A stretch of DNA of 54,607 nucleotides from a virus, in IMG/VR virus record IMGVR_UViG_3300001450_000001, positions 1 to 54,607 of that record, one strand, 5' to 3'. The first letter of the stretch is position 1, and the number at the start of each line of letters is the position of its first letter. The notes under the pieces were generated by a model that was not told where the DNA came from, did not search any database, and saw only the letters and a program-made list of their open reading frames with translations. Shown here in pieces: positions 1-6,637 of the stretch. Position numbers and translations under genes: made by a program.

Positions 1-183
1 AGAGACTTTACAAACGAACATCTATTAGAATTTTGGAAGAAAAACAAGTCTGCAATCAAGAAGAACGAAGCAGGTGCCAAAGCAGCATTAGATAAAGAAG
101 CTAAAGCACAATCAGACTATTACGGAAGTAAAGCTGATACAGGTAGAATAGGATACGGACTATCATCTCAACCTAGAAGATAA
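1..183 (+). CDS. 3' end of an unidentified protein (partial)
   Basis: An open frame enters from the left edge and stops at a TAA at 181-183, giving the last 60 residues of a longer protein. The visible tail is lysine/alanine-rich and hydrophilic, ending in G-L-S-S-Q-P-R-R. There is no recognisable domain. It sits 7 bases upstream of the packaged-effector cluster and is probably part of the same head-gene transcript. Function cannot be assigned from this fragment. Confidence 0.7.
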   Translation, partial: RDFTNEHLLEFWKKNKSAIKKNEAGAKAALDKEAKAQSDYYGSKADTGRIGYGLSSQPRR

Positions 184-190
184 CAATAAG

Positions 191-721
191 ATGATTAGAC
201 TAACAGACATATTAAATGAAGATATTTCAAAAGAAATTGAAATGTTAAAGAAGTACATGAAAGCTGGTGGTGAAAGGTCAACCAATATAGATAGTACAAT
301 CATGTCTCTATATAAAAAAAAGTCAGATTATCCTAAAGAATTAAAACCAAAGAGTGGTGAAGTATACAGAGGTACAGTTGTTGATACAAAAATGTTGAAG
401 AAAATGAAACCTTCAAAGGTGGAAGAAAGATATTTGTATTATAAAATACCATATAAATCTAGAAGAGGAGTTCAATCATTCACTTATGATGAGTTTATAG
501 CTAGGAAGTTTTCACAATTTAATGCATCATCACAGAATAAGACACCTGCAATTATCGTAGCTAAAGTTGATAATAGTTTCGTTGGAAATCCCAACTGGTT
601 GTATAAGGTTGGTAAGGAAGTTGGTTTAAGTAAGAATGAAAAAGAAACATTTCACGTTGGTAATAAAATAAATGCTATATTAAGAGTAGATGATTTGATG
701 GGAGTAATATATCCAAGATGA
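191..721 (+). CDS. Alt-like ADP-ribosyltransferase with capsid-targeting leader
   Basis: 176 residues. Residues 1-10 (MIRLTDILNE) match the leader shared by several neighbours and end in I-L-N-E, fitting the (I/L)-x-E cleavage rule of T4 gp21 protease. The body carries R-S-ExE mono-ADP-ribosyltransferase hallmarks: E-V-Y-R60-G on a first strand, Q-S96-F-T followed by a helix (the STS-type motif), and E150-K-E152-T-F-H-V-G (ExE plus the usual glycine turn). T4 Alt is also an internal head protein with a cleaved leader that modifies host RNA polymerase on entry. The inference is an injected ART that modifies a host target. Its stop overlaps the next start (ATGA at 718). The family assignment is by motif only, and the protein is far shorter than T4 Alt. 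Confidence 0.7.
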   Translation: MIRLTDILNEDISKEIEMLKKYMKAGGERSTNIDSTIMSLYKKKSDYPKELKPKSGEVYRGTVVDTKMLKKMKPSKVEERYLYYKIPYKSRRGVQSFTYDEFIARKFSQFNASSQNKTPAIIVAKVDNSFVGNPNWLYKVGKEVGLSKNEKETFHVGNKINAILRVDDLMGVIYPR

Positions 722-1140
722 TTAAGCTAAAAAGCATATTATCAGAAAGAATGACAACAAAAGATATTATTGGTGTTGTTAATAGTGTGTATCCTTATAT
801 AGTAAGATCTTTAGGCGGCAGGGAGTTAAAAGTTGAAGTACATAATAATATCTATAAAAGACTAGGTGCAGTTGCAATTGATGACTTAATGAAAGATAAT
901 AATCCTTATGCACAATATGACTGGGACTTAAAGAAGATATATTTATATGGTTCGGCTATAAAAAATATTGAGGAGGTAATAAGGTCTCTTTTACATGAGC
1001 ATACGCATTCATTACAAAATAAAAAAAAGTTTGAGGATGGATATGATTCAGGTAAATATACATACGCAACACATCCTTACGAAAAAGCAGCAACAAGTGC
1101 AGAAAAGAATTGGAAAAAGTACATGAGGTATATAAAATGA
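718..1140 (+). CDS. HExxH zinc metallopeptidase-like protein with capsid-targeting leader
   Basis: 140 residues beginning MIKLKSILSE, the shared leader ending in I-L-S-E. The body has H93-E-H-T-H97 within L-L-H-E-H-T-H-S-L-Q, a HExxH zinc-binding and catalytic motif, and a downstream H-P-Y-E-K-A-A segment whose glutamate could be the third ligand (gluzincin-like spacing). The start is fixed by ATGA overlap with the upstream stop and by the leader. By analogy with T4 internal proteins it would be packaged and injected. Whether it cleaves host proteins or acts in the head is unknown. The proteolytic assignment rests on this motif alone. Confidence 0.6.
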   Translation: MIKLKSILSERMTTKDIIGVVNSVYPYIVRSLGGRELKVEVHNNIYKRLGAVAIDDLMKDNNPYAQYDWDLKKIYLYGSAIKNIEEVIRSLLHEHTHSLQNKKKFEDGYDSGKYTYATHPYEKAATSAEKNWKKYMRYIK

Positions 1141-1328
1141 AGATATTAGAACACTCAAAGCAATTGCATAGAATTAGTGAAGGTGTCAAGGATAATATGC
1201 TTAAAGCAATCCCTGATAACTATTCATACAAGAATCTTGCAGCAGATGTTGCAACAATAATAAAAGATGAGTATGGCTCTCATAATATAAAACCGTTTAT
1301 CAAAGAGCTCATTAATAAGTTAAAATGA
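1137..1328 (+). CDS. Small internal-protein candidate with leader-like N terminus
   Basis: 63 residues starting at the ATG that overlaps the upstream TGA (ATGA at 1137). An in-frame ATG at 1110 would lie inside the previous gene and is less likely. The N terminus MKILEHSKQLHRISEG differs from the neighbours' leader but still ends in an (I/L)-x-E|G-like site, I-S-E|G. The remainder is a small, charged, helical protein with no known domain. It is followed by another ATGA overlap at 1325. The size and context fit the small basic internal proteins of T4-like heads, but that is inference. Confidence 0.6.
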   Translation: MKILEHSKQLHRISEGVKDNMLKAIPDNYSYKNLAADVATIIKDEYGSHNIKPFIKELINKLK

Positions 1329-2026
1329 TTAAGTTAACTGACATATTAAGCGAAGGTGTATACGATCCAGGTATATTTAAGGCAGTATTTACTGCTGGAG
1401 GCCCTGGTAGTGGAAAGTCATATGCAGCATCTACACTTTTTGGTATGCCAGAAAAGATGCCCTATGTTTCATCACAAGGATTAAAAGGTGTAAACTCTGA
1501 TCAGGCATTTGAGGCATATATGAAAAAAGCAAAAATGCCACTGGATCTTGAAAAGCTTACAAAAGATCAGCATGCAGATGCAATGAACTTAAGAGGCAAG
1601 GCAAAATCAGTCACAGCTAAGAGAATGCAGGGCTTTATCAATAGTAGGCTAGGAATGTTAATTGATGGTACAGGTAAGAATTATAATAAGATACAAAAAA
1701 TGAAAGGCATGCTACAATCTCAAGGCTATGACTGCTATATGGTATATGTAAATACAGATCTTAAGGTTGCATTAAAAAGAAATGCAGAAAGAGAAAGAAC
1801 TGTACCAGAAGATTTAGTTAAAAAGTCCTGGCAAGAAGTTAACCAGAACTTAGGTAAATTCCAGTCTCTATTTGGTGCAAGTAATATACTTGTTGTTGAC
1901 AATAGTGAATATAAAGAATTTGCAAACATAGTAAAAGCAAAAGCAAGGGAATTTGTTAAAAGGCCAATTCAAAACTATATTGCCAAAAAATGGATTAAAA
2001 AAGAATTAGAGATAAGGAGAAAATAG
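1325..2026 (+). CDS. P-loop kinase (zeta-toxin/PNK-like) with capsid-targeting leader
   Basis: 233 residues. MIKLTDILSE (1-10) is the shared leader, followed directly by G-V-Y-D-P-G-I-F-K-A-V-F and a Walker A G25-G-P-G-S-G-K31-S. Later features fit a small-molecule or nucleic-acid kinase of the zeta-toxin/polynucleotide-kinase type: a V-N-S-D-Q-A-F-E segment, an arginine-rich lid (K-R-N-A-E-R-E-R), and a C-terminal I-L-V-V-D-N strand. From memory, similar P-loop proteins with leader-like N termini occur in marine T4-like phages. The start overlaps the upstream TGA (ATGA). If packaged, it would act immediately after injection. The substrate is unknown. Confidence 0.7.
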   Translation: MIKLTDILSEGVYDPGIFKAVFTAGGPGSGKSYAASTLFGMPEKMPYVSSQGLKGVNSDQAFEAYMKKAKMPLDLEKLTKDQHADAMNLRGKAKSVTAKRMQGFINSRLGMLIDGTGKNYNKIQKMKGMLQSQGYDCYMVYVNTDLKVALKRNAERERTVPEDLVKKSWQEVNQNLGKFQSLFGASNILVVDNSEYKEFANIVKAKAREFVKRPIQNYIAKKWIKKELEIRRK

Positions 2027-3339
2027 TGAAACTACCAGGAAATATAAAACAAGGCCAAGTATTTACAGGATACGGCAAGGCATTTAAGATGACCGAGGTT
2101 AAACTTAAAAAGGGTGACCACATAGAATCAATGGGTGAGATTGGTGTGGTAAATAAAGTAAAAGGCCAGGTTGCATATGTTAAGTTTGGCTCAAACCCTA
2201 AGAGTTTTCATCCTATATTAGTATCTACAGTTAAGTATAAAGGCAAACATAAAGGTAAAGATTTATACACAGAAAGTATTAATGAGGCAAAAGCAAAAAA
2301 AGTCACAAAGAATATGTGGAAGAAGATGAGCGATGATGAAAAATATGATGCTCTACTTACTGTTGTTAAAGACCCAGATGATGCAGAAGAATACATTGAA
2401 TCTAAGTGGAATAACTTACCTAGTGGATTTGAAAGAGACATGTATACTGAAGCTGAACTACCTGATGAAGGGTTTTCTGATCCAGATCAAATGAGAGAAG
2501 CTAAATTCTATGTAACGTATAATAAGGGTAGAGGTCAAGGTAAAGGTATACTTAAGTCATCTGGGTCAAATTGGAAAAAGCCTCAAGTATTCAAAAGCTA
2601 TAAAGATGCTGAAAAATATATAGGGCCAAAATCATCTCACGGAATGACTGCTTACTGGGTATCAGATATCAATATGAATAGAGTTAATAAATACGGCGAG
2701 GTTGAAGAATCAGTAAACGAAGGCCAACCAATGTTTCAAGATACACCCAATGAGTTTGCATATTTAGACTTTAAGAAATGGGTATATAAAAATAGAAAGG
2801 CTGTAAAGAATATAATATTAAAGTCTGTAGGGAATGGTAGAGATCCTGGTACTGATACATTCCTTGCACTAAGGCAGATATGGTTAGCATGGGCTAATAA
2901 AAGTGCAAAAGAATATAGCAGAATTCCTAATAAAGGACCTCAAGGAAAAGACTTTGGTAGGGCTTTGGCAATAATGATGAAAAAGGATAACTTAATTATC
3001 AAAAAGTCAGGCAATAAGCTAATTGATCTTAATGAAGCTAAATTAGAAGAAGGCAAAAGTTTTATAGGAAAGCTTAAGGAAGCTACATCTCTATGGAAGC
3101 ACTTTGATAAGCTACAGAATCTGAGAATGGATAGTATGGACCTTGAAGATGATATGAGAAGTATTGCTAAAGATTTATCACAAACTCATAAGGATATGGA
3201 GCAGGAAGCTGAACCAGAAGGTGGTAAGGTTGCTGATAAATATGGTAAGGAAATAGCTAAATTAGAAAAAGAATATAAAAAGAAAAAAGCCGAGTTTAAG
3301 AAGTTAATGGCTAAAATAGATAAATTGGATAGATTCTAG
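2026..3339 (+). CDS. Multi-module prohead/internal protein with repeated protease-like sites
   Basis: 437 residues, with a GTG start overlapping the upstream TAG (TAGTG at 2024-2028). It lacks the MIKL leader but contains several candidate prohead-protease sites: E-S-I-N-E|A near residue 85, E-S-V-N-E|G near 232, and D-L-N-E|A near 340. These separate a basic N-terminal module, a K-K-M-S-D-D-E-K-Y-D-A-L-L domain rich in acidic residues, a basic aromatic module, and a C-terminal coiled coil (about residues 355-437, heavily K/E). It looks like a core or scaffold-type polyprotein trimmed during head maturation. That reading is inference; no enzymatic motif is visible. Confidence 0.55.
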   Translation: MKLPGNIKQGQVFTGYGKAFKMTEVKLKKGDHIESMGEIGVVNKVKGQVAYVKFGSNPKSFHPILVSTVKYKGKHKGKDLYTESINEAKAKKVTKNMWKKMSDDEKYDALLTVVKDPDDAEEYIESKWNNLPSGFERDMYTEAELPDEGFSDPDQMREAKFYVTYNKGRGQGKGILKSSGSNWKKPQVFKSYKDAEKYIGPKSSHGMTAYWVSDINMNRVNKYGEVEESVNEGQPMFQDTPNEFAYLDFKKWVYKNRKAVKNIILKSVGNGRDPGTDTFLALRQIWLAWANKSAKEYSRIPNKGPQGKDFGRALAIMMKKDNLIIKKSGNKLIDLNEAKLEEGKSFIGKLKEATSLWKHFDKLQNLRMDSMDLEDDMRSIAKDLSQTHKDMEQEAEPEGGKVADKYGKEIAKLEKEYKKKKAEFKKLMAKIDKLDRF

Positions 3340-3348
3340 GAGGCAACA

Positions 3349-3924
3349 ATGAAGTTAAAAAAGATATTAAAAGAAAAAAAGAACAAAGGCTTATGGGCAA
3401 ACATACATGCTAAGAGAAAGCGTGGTGAAAAACCTGCAAAACCTGGAGACAAGGACTACCCAAAGACTCTAGATATTGAAGGTAAAATAAAAGGCGCTGA
3501 TGGAAAAGCATGTTGGGATGGATATAGATACGCTGGTACAAAAAATGGTAAAGATAAGTGTGTTAAGATAAAGGAAAATGAGGAACTAGTAAGGGAATCT
3601 GAAATGGAGTGCTTCATGGAATATCTTACAGCAATGCACAAAGCAACAAATGAAGGTCCCATTCTTGAGGCTGAGTATGAAGGTCGTAAGGTTAAGTTAA
3701 ACAAACCTATGGCTGGTGATGTTGGAAAGTTTAAGGTTTATGTTGCATCAGGCAAAAAGAATGCTGATGGCTCTATGGGTGTTAAGAAGGTGAACTTTGG
3801 ACAGAAGGGTGCAAGAATAAAAAAGGACAATCCTGAAGCTAGAAGATCATTTAGGGCTAGACATAAGTGTGATCAAAAGAAAGATAAAACATCAGCAGGC
3901 TATTGGTCTTGTAAAAAGTGGTAA
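3349..3924 (+). CDS. Internal/head-associated protein with leader and basic Cys C terminus
   Basis: 191 residues with a strong AGGAGG ribosome site at 3339-3344. The N terminus MKLKKILKE is a lysine-rich version of the shared leader, and a second possible cleavage site (P-I-L-E|A) lies near residue 107. The C-terminal part is very basic (K-V-N-F-G-Q-K-G-A-R-I-K-K-D-N-P-E-A-R-R-S-F-R-A-R) and ends with cysteines in H-K-C-D and Y-W-S-C-K-K-W. From memory, this C-terminal block recurs in T4-like marine phages, so nucleic-acid binding inside the head is plausible. No catalytic residues are recognised. Confidence 0.6.
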   Translation: MKLKKILKEKKNKGLWANIHAKRKRGEKPAKPGDKDYPKTLDIEGKIKGADGKACWDGYRYAGTKNGKDKCVKIKENEELVRESEMECFMEYLTAMHKATNEGPILEAEYEGRKVKLNKPMAGDVGKFKVYVASGKKNADGSMGVKKVNFGQKGARIKKDNPEARRSFRARHKCDQKKDKTSAGYWSCKKW

Positions 3925-4457
3925 TGATTAAGCTTGTCAACATATTAGGTGAAGATTATGATCTAAATAATCATCCAAAAAAGAAGTGGATAACACAGAA
4001 GCTTTCTACTATAGATAGCAAGATATTGGATAATATATTTAAGGATTATAAAGCAGTATATCAAGCACAAGGCATGCAACTATCAGCATTTTCAGCTGCA
4101 GAATTAAAGTCTGGGTATGAATTGGTAATGTTAATAGATGTAGATAAAGACCCAATGCCAGATGCATTTATATTTACAAGAGGTAGAAGGGTTAAGCTAT
4201 TAGCAACAGATGGAGGCTCACTAAGTAAGTCTCTTGTTGTAAAGAAGGTTGTTAAAATGGTAAAGACTGGATACTCTCTTGAAGGCAGTAAGAAGATGGA
4301 TCAGATTATGTCATCTAAGGGTGCACCAGTTGTCTTGGATAAAAAGAAGATTGAAAAGATGGTGGGCCCTAAATTTATTAAGCACTTAGAAGATGGATAT
4401 TATGAAAGAAAGCTAAAGAAAGGCGGTAATGTCGTAAAGCGCATGTATGGGTCATAA
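3924..4457 (+). CDS. Acetyltransferase-sized unknown with capsid-targeting leader
   Basis: 177 residues. The start chosen is the ATG that overlaps the upstream TAA (TAATG at 3922-3926), because it restores the leader MIKLVNILGE. A GTG six bases upstream would add two residues and break the pattern. The body has alternating strands and helices (E-L-V-M-L-I-D-V-D, D-A-F-I-F-T-R-G) and a basic C terminus. I do not recognise a family with confidence. It is the last gene of the leader-bearing series, so packaging into the head is inferred. Confidence 0.6.
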   Translation: MIKLVNILGEDYDLNNHPKKKWITQKLSTIDSKILDNIFKDYKAVYQAQGMQLSAFSAAELKSGYELVMLIDVDKDPMPDAFIFTRGRRVKLLATDGGSLSKSLVVKKVVKMVKTGYSLEGSKKMDQIMSSKGAPVVLDKKKIEKMVGPKFIKHLEDGYYERKLKKGGNVVKRMYGS

Positions 4458-4635
4458 GGTATTTATAAGGCATACATTTATCTACCAGTGTAGTAATGAA
4501 AAGTGTAAGGAAGAGTGGAAGATAAACGAAGCAAAGAACTTGGATAAGCTAAGATGCCCACATTGTGGCCACCATGATTCAGTACAATATGTCCTACAAG
4601 ACCAAAGAGATAAATACAATAGGCAGTGGGAATAA
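4447..4635 (+). CDS. Small zinc-ribbon protein
   Basis: 62 residues overlapping the previous gene by 11 bases. It contains Y-Q-C-S-N-E-K-C and C-P-H-C-G-H-H, a four-cysteine zinc ribbon spanning most of the protein, with a short basic N terminus and a hydrophilic tail ending R-Q-W-E. Small phage zinc ribbons often bind nucleic acid or a protein partner, but nothing here identifies the partner. Confidence 0.6.
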   Translation: MGHKVFIRHTFIYQCSNEKCKEEWKINEAKNLDKLRCPHCGHHDSVQYVLQDQRDKYNRQWE

Positions 4636-4653
4636 AATTAAAAGGTTATAAAA

Positions 4654-5088
4654 ATGAAGGAATGGAGTTATATACAGTCACCAATTGATGGTAGGCTAAT
4701 ATGTAAGTATGATAAAACATTTTATCTAGAATACTTACCAGATTCACACATATTTGTTAAAAATAAATTTGGTTGCACACACTATGCAGGCTTTTGCAGG
4801 CAGATATGGCTTAATATAGATCTCATTAAAAAGTTTGGTTCTTGGATTGAACCATATATTATTGGACATGAAAGGGCTCACATAATACACTATAATGGAA
4901 TGCACCAAGCAGTACAGGCTAGGAGGGATGAAGCCTATTACGATCATGAAATATTTATGGAAAATAAAGCCATAGAATACGTTAAGTATTATTATGAGGA
5001 TGATATTTATAACAAATGCCTAAACTTCTACATCGATAGATTAGAGGAATTAAAACAAAAAAGGGAAGAATATGTTAATAGAAATTAA
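4654..5088 (+). CDS. HExxH-containing protein, probable metallopeptidase
   Basis: 144 residues. The central segment I-I-G-H72-E-R-A-H76-I-I-H is a HExxH zinc motif with an extra histidine three residues on; tyrosines and acidic residues downstream (Y-Y-D-H-E-I-F-M-E-N-K-A) could supply a third ligand. The rest is rich in aromatic and lysine residues, and the C terminus is a charged helix. Unlike the protein at 718-1140 it has no capsid-targeting leader, so it should act in the infected cell. The substrate is unknown, and a structural metal site is possible instead. Confidence 0.5.
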   Translation: MKEWSYIQSPIDGRLICKYDKTFYLEYLPDSHIFVKNKFGCTHYAGFCRQIWLNIDLIKKFGSWIEPYIIGHERAHIIHYNGMHQAVQARRDEAYYDHEIFMENKAIEYVKYYYEDDIYNKCLNFYIDRLEELKQKREEYVNRN

Positions 5089-5254
5089 AGAGCTACAAAC
5101 AGGCGAACATATTGCGTACCTAAAAGATGATACAGGTAATAATCTTATTGCAGATGTCTCAGATTCACTTGATGACACAATAAAGGCTGCAAGAAAAATC
5201 AAGGAAAAATATTGTAATAAACAAGATGTCGCTATAGTAATAAAAATTGACTAA
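5072..5254 (+). CDS. Small hypothetical protein
   Basis: 60 residues overlapping the previous gene by 17 bases in another frame, preceded by a purine-rich stretch (AAAAAAGGGAAGAA). It has an alternating strand/helix pattern (I-E-I-K-E-L ... A-Y-L-K-D-D-T-G ... V-A-I-V-I-K-I-D), compatible with a small alpha/beta fold. No family recognised. It ends just before the promoter-like region at 5255. Confidence 0.5.
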   Translation: MLIEIKELQTGEHIAYLKDDTGNNLIADVSDSLDDTIKAARKIKEKYCNKQDVAIVIKID

Positions 5255-5255
5255 A

Positions 5256-5290
5256 ATTTTTTTTTATCAATTATTTTTATTATATTAGAT
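5256..5290 (+). promoter_or_regulatory. Promoter-like A/T element upstream of the outer-membrane protein
   Basis: A run AAAATTTTTTTTT is followed by ATTTTTATTATATTAGATAA, a TATATTA box resembling the other family A promoter-like sites here and the Bacteroidota -7 element. It lies about 110 bases before the gene at 5394, so the transcript would carry a structured leader. Confidence 0.45.
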
Positions 5291-5294
5291 AACT

Positions 5295-5365
5295 TAAAGG
5301 AATTGCACACTTTCGTGTGGAATAAGTTGGAGAGCTCCTTTATAAGGTAATTAGCCAATTTTGGC
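5295..5365 (+). promoter_or_regulatory. Structured 5' leader of the outer-membrane protein gene
   Basis: The sequence allows three pairings: TAAAGGA (5295-5301) with TCCTTTA (5336-5342), CACAC (5306-5310) with GTGTG (5315-5319) around a TTTC loop, and GCCA (5354-5357) with TGGC (5362-5365). GAGCTC lies at 5332-5337. The next gene's leader repeats GAGCTC and a TGGCA/TGCCA hairpin, suggesting a shared RNA element. The function (stability, translation control or processing) is not shown. Confidence 0.45.
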
Positions 5366-5393
5366 ATAATAGAATAAATAAGGAGATAATTAT

Positions 5394-5801
5394 ATGAGAA
5401 ATTTAATTTTAACATTAGCATTAGTATGTGGTTTTACTGCAGCAAATGCACAAACAACTGGCGACTGGTATGTAGGTACTGGTGACGTTGCAAATGTGGC
5501 ATGGACTGAATGGTCTGTATCACCAACAATTGGCTATGGTGTAACTGATAAACTTATGGTAGGTGCATCTGTTTCACAAGCTGACTCTACTGTCGATATG
5601 GCAGTGGACTTTCATGCAAGATATTTTGTAAAAGGATATTTTGCTTATTTAGCAACAGACGGTCTTAGCACAGATGGAATGGTAATCGGTGCTGGGAAGT
5701 TGTTCACATTAAGAGGTAATATCTATGTGGACCCAAAAATCGTTTATAATACAGGAGAAAAAACTACGAATCTTACTTTAGGATTCGGGTTTAGATTCTA
5801 A
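5394..5801 (+). CDS. Phage-encoded outer-membrane beta-barrel-like protein
   Basis: 135 residues with a clear Sec signal peptide: M-R-N, a hydrophobic core L-I-L-T-L-A-L-V-C-G-F, then A-N-A|Q near residues 19/20. The mature part alternates polar and hydrophobic residues in short strands (W-S-V-S-P-T-I-G-Y-G-V, L-M-V-G-A-S-V-S, A-R-Y-F-V) and ends in L-G-F-G-F-R-F. A C-terminal phenylalanine is the typical BAM recognition signal of outer-membrane barrels. The size allows a barrel of about eight strands. The ribosome site is AAGGAGATAATTAT. It would be exported by the host to its outer membrane. Receptor masking or superinfection exclusion is a reasonable but unproven role. Confidence 0.65.
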   Translation: MRNLILTLALVCGFTAANAQTTGDWYVGTGDVANVAWTEWSVSPTIGYGVTDKLMVGASVSQADSTVDMAVDFHARYFVKGYFAYLATDGLSTDGMVIGAGKLFTLRGNIYVDPKIVYNTGEKTTNLTLGFGFRF

Positions 5802-5811
5802 TAATATAAGC

Positions 5812-5837
5812 GAGCTCTCTAACTGGCAATTTTGCCA
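5812..5837 (+). promoter_or_regulatory. Leader hairpin before the two-helix membrane protein
   Basis: GAGCTC (5812-5817) is followed by TGGCA (5824-5828) paired with TGCCA (5833-5837) around ATTTT. Both elements also occur in the leader at 5332-5365. The hairpin has no long U run, so it looks more like an RNA processing or stability element than a terminator. Confidence 0.35.
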
Positions 5838-5870
5838 AATAACCATTAATAAAAGAAAAGAGGAAAACAA

Positions 5871-6095
5871 ATGGATTCAGTAATCAAATACGTAACAGGG
5901 TTTTTTGGTGGGCTATTATCAATTATGATAGCAGTTTTACCAGTAACTATCCTTTGGACTGTCTTAACAGGCGGAACAGTATTCGGAATGGATGTAATTG
6001 CTAACTTATCTGCTCTTGTAAGCTCACTTGGAGAAGGTGGATTTGTAGGATTGATTGTATTAGTAATTGTAATGTCATTTTTCGTGAAGAAATAG
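5871..6095 (+). CDS. Two-helix small membrane protein (holin- or immunity-like size)
   Basis: 74 residues with two membrane segments: about residues 10-33 (glycine-rich, with L-S-I-M-I-A-V-L-P-V-T-I-L-W) and 55-72 (F-V-G-L-I-V-L-V-I-V-M-S-F-F), ending V-K-K. The ribosome site is AGAGG nine bases upstream of the ATG. The size and topology suit a holin or a small inner-membrane immunity protein; nothing distinguishes these. It follows the outer-membrane protein gene and shares its leader elements, so an envelope-modifying pair is also possible. Confidence 0.6.
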   Translation: MDSVIKYVTGFFGGLLSIMIAVLPVTILWTVLTGGTVFGMDVIANLSALVSSLGEGGFVGLIVLVIVMSFFVKK

Positions 6096-6114
6096 TTTTA
6101 ACTAATAATTAATT

Positions 6115-6181
6115 GGAGGGGACTGAGAATAGGTAGCTTAAACTAGTCTTACTAGCAGTAGCTTAATGTCCCCTCCTTTTT
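6115..6181 (+). terminator. Terminator-like stem-loop (or structured small RNA)
   Basis: GGAGGGGAC (6115-6123) pairs perfectly over 9 bp with GTCCCCTCC (6168-6176), followed by TTTTTCTTTT. The 44-base interior has its own small hairpin CTAGT-CTT-ACTAG and two copies of GTAGCTTA. A GC-rich stem with a U tract is the layout of an intrinsic terminator. The long interior could instead be a small stable RNA or attenuator, since the next gene starts only 16 bases after the T run. Confidence 0.65.
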
Positions 6182-6196
6182 CTTTTGGAGAATAAA

Positions 6197-6367
6197 ATGG
6201 AAATGAAAGCATACAATAAAGGAATGGATATAATTAAAAGTTGTAAAACACTTCCTCAACTACGTACAGCATACAATTGGGTATGGTTATATAAAAAGAA
6301 ATACGGTGAAACAAACTTATGGGAATCACTATTAAGCTATTGCAGCAAAAGGAGAAACTGTTTATGA
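6197..6367 (+). CDS. Small hypothetical protein
   Basis: 56 residues from the ATG at 6197, chosen because GGAG (6187-6190) lies 6 bases upstream; an in-frame TTG at 6185 would place the ribosome site inside the gene. The protein is basic and aromatic (Y-N-W-V-W-L-Y-K-K-K-Y-G) and predicted helical. No family recognised. Its TGA overlaps the next ATG (ATGA at 6364). Confidence 0.5.
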   Translation: MEMKAYNKGMDIIKSCKTLPQLRTAYNWVWLYKKKYGETNLWESLLSYCSKRRNCL

Positions 6368-6432
6368 AATACTGGACAACAACTACAACTTGGGGTGACA
6401 TAGAAGTCATCTATGAAAACGTCAAGAACTAG
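6364..6432 (+). CDS. Very short ORF (22 codons)
   Basis: The ATG overlaps the previous stop (ATGA), with GGAG ten bases upstream, encoding M-K-Y-W-T-T-T-T-T-W-G-D-I-E-V-I-Y-E-N-V and two more residues. The coupling is the only support. It may be a genuine micropeptide or a chance frame. Confidence 0.3.
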   Translation: MKYWTTTTTWGDIEVIYENVKN

Positions 6433-6436
6433 ATAT

Positions 6437-6637
6437 ATGGGATTTAATAAAAGATATTTAGATGATGAACGAATAATTAATACGTATAGACAAGAAGGTA
6501 TAGAAGGTCTAAAGGGGTTATGCAATAAAGTAGATGCATTCGTAGGGTCTGGGAAATACGTAGATCTTGTATTAGATGCGTTTTATGGTGATACTTCTTG
6601 GAAGGAAGTAGAAAATAGTTTGAAAATAGTTCGTTAG
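6437..6637 (+). CDS. Small hypothetical protein
   Basis: 66 residues if started at the ATG at 6437, four bases after the 22-codon ORF; an in-frame ATG at 6413 would add eight residues but overlap that ORF. It is a charged, helical protein with E-G-I-E-G-L-K-G-L and a repeated Y-x-D pattern. No ribosome site is convincing and no family is recognised. The next 190 bases are a regulatory region. Confidence 0.45.
   Translation: MGFNKRYLDDERIINTYRQEGIEGLKGLCNKVDAFVGSGKYVDLVLDAFYGDTSWKEVENSLKIVR

Noticed and set aside
3918-3923. GTG start giving MVMIKLVNILGE
   Set aside because: The ATG at 3924 overlaps the upstream stop and restores the leader seen in neighbouring genes; the GTG would add two residues with no support.
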